Source: DAOUGC01 sp034429695 (GTDB lineage: Bacteria > Chloroflexota > Anaerolineae > Anaerolineales > Anaerolineaceae). From it: a stretch of DNA of 19,287 nt. Each line of letters begins with the position of its first letter. The stretch's first letter is position 1. Under the pieces are notes generated by a model that did not search any database, was not told where the DNA came from, and saw only the letters and a list, made by a program, of their open reading frames with translations. The stretch spans positions 1-19,287 of the forward strand of contig DAOUGC010000234.1 in NCBI GenBank assembly GCA_034429695.1, read 5' to 3'. The translations under genes and the position numbers were made by a program. Shown in pieces: positions 13,903 through 19,287 of the stretch.

Positions 13903-14528
13903 CAAGCCTGTTCTCCTTTTTTCTCAGTAATCACATATGTGCAGTGACGATCACCATTCAGTACGCAGCGGATCTTTTCCACAGGAATGGATAGAATTTG
14001 CGATATCAAGGTCTGATCCACATCGCACACTTCAGGATGGGACTGTCCCACGTGATAATAGGGACAGGTGATTTCATGGATGAAATATTGATCGCCAGAG
14101 CGCTCCCATTCAACAGAGAAGCCCTCCTGGGCAAGCAGTTCTTTCACGACATTCAGTTTTTCTTCCATGCCAAGGCTGGCAACCCGTTCGGCATATTCAC
14201 TGGCGACCTGTTCAGCCATGGTGGTGAAGATGGTGTTGAAGGTTTCCTCGGGCAGGGTTTCCTTTAGCTGGTCCAACAGGCGGGTGGTCAGGCGCAGGTA
14301 ACGGGTGGGAAATCGTTCGAGTCCCTGTTCGGTGAGGTAATAAACCAACCGGGGGCGGCCCACACCATGGCGTTCTTCTTCAGAGCCGACCAGACGTTCT
14401 TTCTCCAAATGGGTCAGGTGATGGCGAACGGAGATGGCATTAATCCCAACCGCTTCAGCCAGATCATTGATGCTGGAGCGGGGATTGGCGAGTAAAGTTT
14501 GAAGGATGCGCTCTCTGGTTGTCGTCAT
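13902..14528 (-). CDS. SufR-like Fe-S-sensing winged-helix transcriptional regulator
   Basis: A 208-residue regulator. Residues 1-65 form a winged helix-turn-helix (ERILQTLLANPRSSINDLAEAVGI, then ISVRHHLTHLEKERLV and the wing GVGRPRLVYYLT). A helical dimerisation region follows (about 70-135). The C-terminal sensor has four cysteines: Cys155 and Cys168 (C-x12-C, in TCPYYHVGQSHPEVC), then Cys188 and Cys196 (RCVLNGDRHC). This matches the layout of SufR, which binds a 4Fe-4S cluster and represses suf genes when clusters are plentiful. Assignment as SufR follows from that motif plus the MIP18 gene and sufCB nearby; a related ArsR/DeoR-like regulator is the alternative. The start at 14528 has only a weak GTGAG upstream. 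The promoter lies within the terminator hairpin of the upstream gene. Confidence 0.87.
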   Translation of the reverse strand: MTTTRERILQTLLANPRSSINDLAEAVGINAISVRHHLTHLEKERLVGSEEERHGVGRPRLVYYLTEQGLERFPTRYLRLTTRLLDQLKETLPEETFNTIFTTMAEQVASEYAERVASLGMEEKLNVVKELLAQEGFSVEWERSGDQYFIHEITCPYYHVGQSHPEVCDVDQTLISQILSIPVEKIRCVLNGDRHCTYVITEKKGEQA

Positions 14529-14562
14529 AAGATCTCACTACCGTTGATGATTCCAATACACT

Positions 14563-14597
14563 AAAAAACCGCTACGAAAGAGTATATCATAGCGGTT
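14563..14597 (-). terminator. Terminator after the aldo/keto reductase gene, with a promoter in its loop
   Basis: On the minus strand AACCGCTA (14597-14590) pairs with TAGCGGTT (14574-14567), an 8-bp perfect stem with a 15-base loop, followed by a run of T (A run 14563-14568). It lies 55 bases after the aldo/keto reductase stop. The loop contains the -10 box of the regulator promoter. The same inverted repeat could instead be a protein-binding site. Confidence 0.7.
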
Positions 14598-14610
14598 GGA
14601 TTACTGTCAA
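14581..14610 (-). promoter_or_regulatory. Promoter of the SufR-like regulator operon
   Basis: Minus-strand -35 TTGACA (14605-14610) and -10 TATACT (14581-14586) are spaced by 18 bases. Predicted start is about 14573-14575, at the edge of the second arm of the hairpin at 14563-14597. The sequence before the -35 (CTAAATTATTGACA) resembles that before the sufC -35 (TTAAATATTGACC). Confidence 0.72.
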
Positions 14611-14651
14611 TAATTTAGATATTTATATTAATTATTAGGATAAGCCCCGTT

Positions 14652-15638
14652 CTACCAGTAATGGTGCACCAGGGGACGAATGGAGCGGTTGTAAATCTCC
14701 CGGACACGGCTCATCACCTGGGCTGAAATGGGTGGCAGGCTGGCAGCCGCAAGATTATCCTCCACCTGTGCCGGACGTTTGGCGCCCGGGATGGCGCATG
14801 TGACGGCATCAAACATGGTGATCCAGCGCAACGCAAACTGAGCCATGCTCCAGCCTTCGGGCAGCAGGGCGCGGATTTCCTCCACTGCCTTGAGCCCGGT
14901 TTGATAATCCACGCCCGAGAAGGTTTCGCCGCGGTCAAAAGCCTCGCCGTTGCGGTTGAATTTGCGGTGGTCGTCCTGTTCAAACTGAGTGTTGGGACGC
15001 AGCTTGCCGGTCAACATGCCGGAAGCCAGCGGAACCCTGGCCAGTATACCCACCTGATGTTGAATTGCCTGTGCAAAGAACAAGTCAGCCGGACGCTGGC
15101 GGAAGATGTTGAAAATGATCTGTACACTCTGAACGTTGGGATATTCGATGGCTTTAAGGGCTTCCTCCACTTTTTCCACCGATACCCCGTAATAACGGAT
15201 TTTGCCGGCCTGAACCAGGTCATCCAGCACGCCAAAGACATCGGGCATGTAATACACCCCGGTTGGCGGGCAGTGTAATTGCACCAGGTCGAGACATTCG
15301 GTATCCAAATTCCGCAAACTGCGCTCCACGAAGGCTGTCAGGTTCTGGCGGTTGTACCCTGATGCAACATGGGGATCCAGCCGGCGGCCTGCTTTGGTGA
15401 CAATGTGTATATCTTCTTTGCGCTCTTTTTTTAGTTGAGCCAGCAGACGTTCGCTGCGCCCGTCGCCATAGACGTCGGCGGTGTCAAAAAAGTTCACACC
15501 CAGATCAATGGCGCGGTTAAGGGCTGCCAATGATTCGGTGTCATCCACCTCGCCCCATGTGCCTCCGATTGCCCATGCCCCAAAACTGATGGTGGAAACC
15601 TTCCACCCGGTTCTCCCCAACGTACGATATTCCATCAT
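14652..15638 (-). CDS. Aldo/keto reductase
   Basis: A 328-residue (alpha/beta)8-barrel NADP-dependent oxidoreductase. The catalytic tetrad is visible: Asp52 and Tyr57 (NFFDTADVYGDGRSE), Lys82 (IVTKAGRRL) and His122 (LVQLHCPP). The C-terminal cofactor region is AIPGAKRPAQVEDNLAAASL. The sequence is of the YajO/Tas/general stress AKR type; the substrate cannot be inferred. Two adjacent ATG codons (15638, 15635) follow AGGGAGG; the second has the better spacing. It lies 22 bases after the ettA stop on the same strand and is likely cotranscribed with it. A hairpin with a T-run follows. Confidence 0.94.
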   Translation of the reverse strand: MMEYRTLGRTGWKVSTISFGAWAIGGTWGEVDDTESLAALNRAIDLGVNFFDTADVYGDGRSERLLAQLKKERKEDIHIVTKAGRRLDPHVASGYNRQNLTAFVERSLRNLDTECLDLVQLHCPPTGVYYMPDVFGVLDDLVQAGKIRYYGVSVEKVEEALKAIEYPNVQSVQIIFNIFRQRPADLFFAQAIQHQVGILARVPLASGMLTGKLRPNTQFEQDDHRKFNRNGEAFDRGETFSGVDYQTGLKAVEEIRALLPEGWSMAQFALRWITMFDAVTCAIPGAKRPAQVEDNLAAASLPPISAQVMSRVREIYNRSIRPLVHHYW

Positions 15639-15660
15639 TCCCTCCCTTGGTCAATAAGCT

Positions 15661-17337
15661 TTATCGTTTAAGATTGCGGTAACGCATGCGATGCGGTGTA
15701 TTTGCTGCTGCTCCCAGGCGACGTTTCCGGTCGGTTTCATAATCGGTCCAGTTGCCCTCATGGAAGAACACGCTCGCTTCGTCCTCAAAAGCCAGAATGT
15801 GGGTTGCCACCCGGTCGAGGAACCAGCGGTCGTGCGACACCACCAGAGCGCACCCGGCAAAATTATTCAGTGCTTCTTCCAGGGCGCGCAGGGTGTTAAC
15901 GTCCAGATCGTTGGTGGGTTCGTCCAACAGGATTACGTTTGCGCCCTGTTTTAGCAGGGATGCCAGATGAACACGGTTGCGCTCACCGCCTGATAATGTG
16001 CCGACTTTCTTCTGCTGGTCGGGGCCAAGGAAGTTGAATGAGGATACATAAGCCCGGGAGTTGCGTTTTCGCCCGCCGAGGGTGATCTCCTCCTGCCCGT
16101 CAGAAATCTGCTCCCAAACGGTCCTGTCGGGGTCAAGCGACTGTCGGCTTTGGTCCACATATGCCATTTGTACAGTCTGGCCAATGCGGATTGTGCCCGT
16201 ATCGGGTTGCTCCTGGCCTGTGATCATACGCAGCAGGCTGGTTTTGCCTGCGCCATTGGGACCAATGATGCCAACAATGCTGCCGGGCGGGATGCTGAGA
16301 TCCAGGTTGTCGATCAGCAGGCGGTCACCAAAACCCTTGGAGACGCCGTTAATCTCGATGACCACATCGCCCAGGCGCGGACCCGGGGGAATGTAAATTT
16401 CCTGTTCGGAACGGTAACTTTCCACTTCCTGGTCCAGCAGGCGCTCATAAGCGGTGATGCGCGCTTTACCTTTTGCCTGGCGGGCACGTGGCGACATACG
16501 GATCCAATCCAGCTCGCGTTCCAGCGTGCGGGCGCGCTTGCTTTCAGAGCTTTCCTCCTTGCGAAGGCGTTCCTGTTTCTGCTCCAACCATGATGAGTAG
16601 TTGCCCTTCCACGGAATTCCAAAACCGCGGTCAAGTTCGAGAATCCAGCCGGCCACATTGTCAAGAAAATAACGATCATGGGTGACGGCTATCACGGTTC
16701 CTTTGTAATCACGCAGGTGGCGTTCCAGCCATGCCACTGATTCAGCATCCAAATGGTTGGTTGGCTCGTCCAGCAGCAGGATGTCGGGTTCTGTGAGCAG
16801 CAAGCGGCACAGCGCCACACGGCGGCGCTCGCCACCAGAGATGATGGATACGGGCGTATCGGGTGGGGGGCAACGCAGCGCGTCCATGGCGAGTTCAAGC
16901 CGGTTCTCAATGGTCCATGCATCCACATGGTCCAGCTCTTCCTGCAAGCGGCCCTGTTCTTCCATCAACGCGTCAAAATCGGCGTCCGGTTCGGCAAAGC
17001 GGTTGCTGACATCCTCAAATTGCTGCAGCAGGTCCATCACCGGCTGAACGGCTTCCTGAACCACCTGGATGACCGTTTTGGAATCATCCAGTTCGGGCTC
17101 CTGGTCCAACAGCCCAACCGTATATCCCTTCGAGAAAGACACCTGGCCTGTATAGCCATCATCCTTTCCGGCTATGATGCGCAACAAAGTGCTCTTCCCC
17201 GATCCGTTGAGGCCCAGCACGCCGATTTTGGCGCCATAATAAAAACCTAGCGAGATGTCCTTGATCACCTGGCGGTTGCTGGGTGGAAAAATGCGGTTAA
17301 CCCGCACCATTGAGAAGATTACCTGTTGATCATTCAT
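15661..17337 (-). CDS. ettA: Energy-dependent translational throttle protein EttA (ABC-F ATPase)
   Basis: A 558-residue soluble ABC-F protein with two ABC domains and no membrane segments. Domain 1: Walker A GLNGSGKST (42-50), signature ISGGERRRVALCRLLL, Walker B ILLLDEPTNHLDAESVAWLERHL. Then comes the EttA-typical GIPWKGNYSSWLEQKQERL and the charged linker (RELDWIRMSPRARQAKGKARI), followed by IYIPPGPRLGDVVIEI. Domain 2: GPNGAGKTS, LSGGERNRVHLASLL, VILLLDEPTNDLDVNTLRALEEAL. Length and linker match EttA (about 555). Family knowledge: EttA binds the ribosomal E site and gates early elongation according to the ADP/ATP ratio. The ATG at 17337 with GGAG 6 bases upstream fits family N-termini; an in-frame start at 17403 would cross the promoter. 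Confidence 0.95.
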   Translation of the reverse strand: MNDQQVIFSMVRVNRIFPPSNRQVIKDISLGFYYGAKIGVLGLNGSGKSTLLRIIAGKDDGYTGQVSFSKGYTVGLLDQEPELDDSKTVIQVVQEAVQPVMDLLQQFEDVSNRFAEPDADFDALMEEQGRLQEELDHVDAWTIENRLELAMDALRCPPPDTPVSIISGGERRRVALCRLLLTEPDILLLDEPTNHLDAESVAWLERHLRDYKGTVIAVTHDRYFLDNVAGWILELDRGFGIPWKGNYSSWLEQKQERLRKEESSESKRARTLERELDWIRMSPRARQAKGKARITAYERLLDQEVESYRSEQEIYIPPGPRLGDVVIEINGVSKGFGDRLLIDNLDLSIPPGSIVGIIGPNGAGKTSLLRMITGQEQPDTGTIRIGQTVQMAYVDQSRQSLDPDRTVWEQISDGQEEITLGGRKRNSRAYVSSFNFLGPDQQKKVGTLSGGERNRVHLASLLKQGANVILLDEPTNDLDVNTLRALEEALNNFAGCALVVSHDRWFLDRVATHILAFEDEASVFFHEGNWTDYETDRKRRLGAAANTPHRMRYRNLKR

Positions 17338-17368
17338 GTCTGCTCCGTGGTTTGAGTGGCATGGGGTT

Positions 17369-17374
17369 ATTATA
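17369..17374 (-). promoter_or_regulatory. Probable -10 box for ettA
   Basis: Minus-strand TATAAT lies 31 bases before the ettA start, with no convincing -35 at 17 bases. It is 45 bases from the palindrome in front of sufC. Confidence 0.55.
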
Positions 17375-17418
17375 CCGCCTGCCAGCCGCGAAAAGGATGA
17401 CATGAAATCACCCTTTTT

Positions 17419-17454
17419 GGTTAATATTTAAGAATATTATATTAAATATTGACC
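17419..17454. promoter_or_regulatory. Palindrome overlapping the sufC -35 box; candidate operator
   Basis: GGTTAATATTTAA (17419-17431) and TTAAATATTGACC (17442-17454) are inverted repeats with one T/C difference in 13 positions, separated by 10 bases. The right arm contains the sufC -35 hexamer. It is not followed by a T-run and no gene ends here, so a protein-binding site fits better than a terminator. The SufR-like regulator at 13902-14528 is the obvious candidate by context. Confidence 0.65.
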
Positions 17455-17477
17455 TATCTTCCCCGCTGTGCTATAAT
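17449..17477 (+). promoter_or_regulatory. Promoter of the suf operon
   Basis: TTGACC (17449-17454) and TATAAT (17472-17477) are spaced by exactly 17 bases, and TGC before the -10 makes it an extended -10 as well. Predicted start near 17484 gives a leader of about 60 bases to the sufC ATG. This is the strongest plus-strand promoter match in the window. Confidence 0.82.
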
Positions 17478-17545
17478 CGCGACGAACATGAAAAGCAATT
17501 GTGACAATCATTACCTGAAATGTGACTTTAAGGAGCCAAACATCC

Positions 17546-18322
17546 ATGTCTGAACTGGAGATCCGCGATTTACATGTGAGTATTGAGGGGAAGGAAATCC
17601 TCCGTGGGGTTAATTTAACTGTTGGTCAGGGCGAAGTGCACGCCATCATGGGGCCCAATGGCACGGGTAAATCCACCCTGTCTTATGCATTGATGGGCCA
17701 TCCGCATTATGAAATTACCAGCGGCGAAGTGATCTTCAAGGGCCAGAATATTTTGGAACTGGAAGCCGATGAGCGTTCGCGCATGGGCATTTTCCTGGCA
17801 TTTCAGTACCCTGTTTCCATTCCTGGCGTGACATTGGCGAACTTTCTGCGCAGCGCGATCAATGCCCGCCGCAAGGCTGCCAACCCCGACGACAAGGGCA
17901 TCCCCATTCTTGAGTTCCGCAAATTGTTGAAAGAAAGAATGGACCTGTTGAAGATGGATCACAGCTTTGCGGGTCGCTACCTGAATGAGGGTTTCTCGGG
18001 CGGTGAGAAGAAGCGCGCTGAGGTGTTGCAAATGGCCACCCTGCGTCCTGAAATCGCCATCATGGATGAGACTGATTCTGGTCTGGATATTGATGCTTTG
18101 CGCATTGTTGCCGAAGGGGTGAATGCCCTGAGTGGCCCCGAGATGGGTGTTCTGTTGATCACCCACTACCAGCGCATGTTGAACTATATCAAGCCAGACT
18201 TTGTGCATGTCATGCTGGGCGGCCGCATCGTCGAATCGGGCGGTTCTGAACTGGCGCTGCATCTTGAAGAGCACGGTTACGACTGGGTGCGCGAAAAGTA
18301 CGAGAACGAAGTTGCGGCATAA
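17546..18322 (+). CDS. sufC: Fe-S cluster assembly ATPase SufC
   Basis: A 258-residue ABC-type ATPase of the cytosolic SufBCD scaffold, driving conformational change during cluster assembly. Motifs: Walker A GPNGTGKST (36-44), AFQYPVSIPGV in the Q-loop region, signature FSGGEKKRAEVLQM (about 150-163), Walker B IAIMDETDSGLDIDAL with Asp174-Glu175, and LLITHYQRML with the switch His. The ETDSGLD variant is typical of SufC. The ATG at 17546 follows AAGGAG; an in-frame GTG at 17522 overlaps that site. sufB starts 33 bases after the stop. Confidence 0.97.
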   Translation: MSELEIRDLHVSIEGKEILRGVNLTVGQGEVHAIMGPNGTGKSTLSYALMGHPHYEITSGEVIFKGQNILELEADERSRMGIFLAFQYPVSIPGVTLANFLRSAINARRKAANPDDKGIPILEFRKLLKERMDLLKMDHSFAGRYLNEGFSGGEKKRAEVLQMATLRPEIAIMDETDSGLDIDALRIVAEGVNALSGPEMGVLLITHYQRMLNYIKPDFVHVMLGGRIVESGGSELALHLEEHGYDWVREKYENEVAA

Positions 18323-18355
18323 GTTAGCGGTAAACAAACTGGAGGTTTGACAGCC

Positions 18356-19287
18356 ATGGCTGAGACCGATTTTCTTGAACATATGGGCGATTACCGGTAT
18401 GGATTTTCCACACCGGACGTATCTGTGTACAATACCGGCAAGGGACTGAACGAGCAGGTGGTACGTAATATTTCGGCGAGGAAGGGTGAGCCGGAATGGA
18501 TGCTTGAATTCCGTCTGCGCGCGCTGGCGCATTTTCGCTCACGTCCCATCCCAACCTGGGGGGCCGATCTTTCCAAGCTCAATCTTGAAGACATCTACTA
18601 CTATGTAAAACCCACTGATGTTGAGGGCCGTTCATGGGAGGATGTGCCGGATGAGATCAAGCAAACCTTTGACCGCCTGGGTATTCCCGAAGCTGAACGG
18701 AAATTCCTGGCGGGGGTTGGCGCGCAGTATGAATCGGAGATGGTGTATCACTCCATTCAGGAAAATCTGCAAAAGCAGGGTGTGATCTTCCTGTCCATTG
18801 AAGATGGACTGCGCCAGCACCCCGAATTGTTCCGCGAGTATTTTGGCACGGTCATCCCCATCGAGGATAATGCTTTCGCGGCGCTCAACAGTGCGGTATG
18901 GTCTGGCGGGTCGTTTGTGTACGTTCCCAAGGGCGTCAAGGTGGACCTGCCGTTGCAGGCATATTTCCGCTTGAACGTTGCCAACATCGGGCAGTTTGAG
19001 CGTTCCCTGATCATCGCAGACGAGGGTGCGCAGGTACATTATGTGGAGGGCTGCACGGCTCCCACTTACACCACCGACTCCTTCCACTCCGGGGTGATTG
19101 AAATTGTGGTGAAGAAAGATGCGCGTGTGCGCTACACCACCATTCAGAACTGGTCCAACAATGTCTACAACCTGGTTACCCAGCGCTCCATTGTGCACGA
19201 GAATGGAACCATGGAGTGGGTTGACGCCAATCTGGGGTCCAAGGTGACCATGAAGTATCCATCCTGCTACCTGGTGGGGCGCAAGGC
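18356..19287 (+). CDS. sufB: Fe-S cluster assembly scaffold SufB, partial (C-terminus off the right edge)
   Basis: An open frame of 310 residues runs from the ATG at 18356, preceded by GGAGG, to the window edge without a stop; full-length SufB is about 470. Diagnostic stretches are YRYGFSTPDVSVYNTGKGL near the start, then EPEWMLEFRLRALAHF, WGADLSKLNLEDIYYY, FDRLGIPEAERKFLAGVGAQYESE, VYVPKGVKVDLPLQAYFRLN, IIADEGAQVHYVEGCTAP, and RSIVHENGTMEWVDANLGSKVTMKYPS. It pairs with SufC (and normally SufD) as the Fe-S scaffold. The segment seen includes the YVEGCTAP cysteine; the remaining C-terminal region is not visible. sufD and sufS would be expected beyond the edge. Confidence 0.96.
   Translation, partial: MAETDFLEHMGDYRYGFSTPDVSVYNTGKGLNEQVVRNISARKGEPEWMLEFRLRALAHFRSRPIPTWGADLSKLNLEDIYYYVKPTDVEGRSWEDVPDEIKQTFDRLGIPEAERKFLAGVGAQYESEMVYHSIQENLQKQGVIFLSIEDGLRQHPELFREYFGTVIPIEDNAFAALNSAVWSGGSFVYVPKGVKVDLPLQAYFRLNVANIGQFERSLIIADEGAQVHYVEGCTAPTYTTDSFHSGVIEIVVKKDARVRYTTIQNWSNNVYNLVTQRSIVHENGTMEWVDANLGSKVTMKYPSCYLVGRK

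Noticed and set aside
14563..14636. A/T-rich stretch as a replication origin or attachment site
   Set aside because: No DnaA-box-like repeats, no integrase or tRNA nearby; a terminator and promoter explain the structure.
16753..17250. A 165-residue plus-strand frame inside ettA
   Set aside because: Antisense shadow of the EttA first ABC domain; no start signal.
17419..17454. Palindrome before sufC as a transcription terminator
   Set aside because: No gene ends nearby on either strand and no T-run follows the stem; the overlap with the -35 favours an operator.
17615..18532. A 305-residue open frame on the minus strand spanning sufC and the start of sufB
   Set aside because: It is antisense to two strongly conserved genes and crosses their ribosome-binding sites; its protein shows no domain.
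18632..19198. A 188-residue open frame on the minus strand opposite sufB
   Set aside because: It is a complementary-strand shadow of a clearly conserved gene, with no ribosome-binding site and a low-complexity, His-rich translation.

Overview
The window looks like core chromosome of a free-living bacterium of moderate GC content, most likely a member of Chloroflexota (Anaerolineae-like). That placement is an inference from gene content and remembered protein style: a Flp/Tad pilus locus, an SPFH protein with a small helical partner, a type 2 IPP isomerase next to a polyprenyl synthase, and an ArsR-like Fe-S regulator with a SUF operon. No rRNA, tRNA, CRISPR array, insertion sequence or phage gene was seen. 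Every gene-free stretch is under 300 bases and most hold recognisable promoters or terminators.

Layout. 1-1161 (minus): the start of a Tad-pilus locus, with a Flp-type pilin followed by cpaB, which runs off the left edge through a suspicious 26-base G run. 1456-3094 (plus): a small helical protein of unknown function and an SPFH protein with a C-terminal excisionase-like helix-turn-helix. 3273-5277 (plus): sucCD, succinyl-CoA synthetase. 5387-5623 (minus): a small acyl carrier protein with an unusual sequence after its attachment serine. 5781-7833 (plus): fni and a polyprenyl diphosphate synthase, overlapping. 7897-8553 (plus): folE. 8694-9872 (plus): an alpha-oxoamine synthase resembling bacterial serine palmitoyltransferase. 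9936-10772 (minus): a DegV protein. 10803-12053 (plus): a large divergent HAD-like protein. 12050-13027 (minus): CorA. 13156-13497 (plus): an SCP2-fold protein. 13558-14528 (minus): a SufR-like regulator and a MIP18/SufT-like Fe-S protein. 14652-17337 (minus): ettA and an aldo/keto reductase. 17546-19287 (plus): sufC and sufB, with sufB cut by the right edge.

How the genes fit together. The right third is built around Fe-S cluster assembly: regulator and MIP18 factor on one strand, SUF scaffold genes on the other, with two housekeeping genes between. The sufC promoter carries a 13-bp-arm palindrome whose right arm contains the -35 box. The regulator's own promoter has its -10 box in the loop of the terminator that closes the gene upstream, so readthrough would be stopped while the regulator's own transcript would escape. 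The middle holds precursor metabolism: the TCA step sucCD, isoprenoid precursor isomerisation and chain elongation, pterin/folate entry, and a possible sphingoid-base or other alpha-oxoamine product. Several plus-strand promoters share an extended -10 (TG-N-TATAAT) and lack a good -35.

Start sites were moved downstream of the longest possible frame for the 1456, sucC, 8694, sufC, MIP18 and ettA genes, on ribosome-binding sites and family N-termini.
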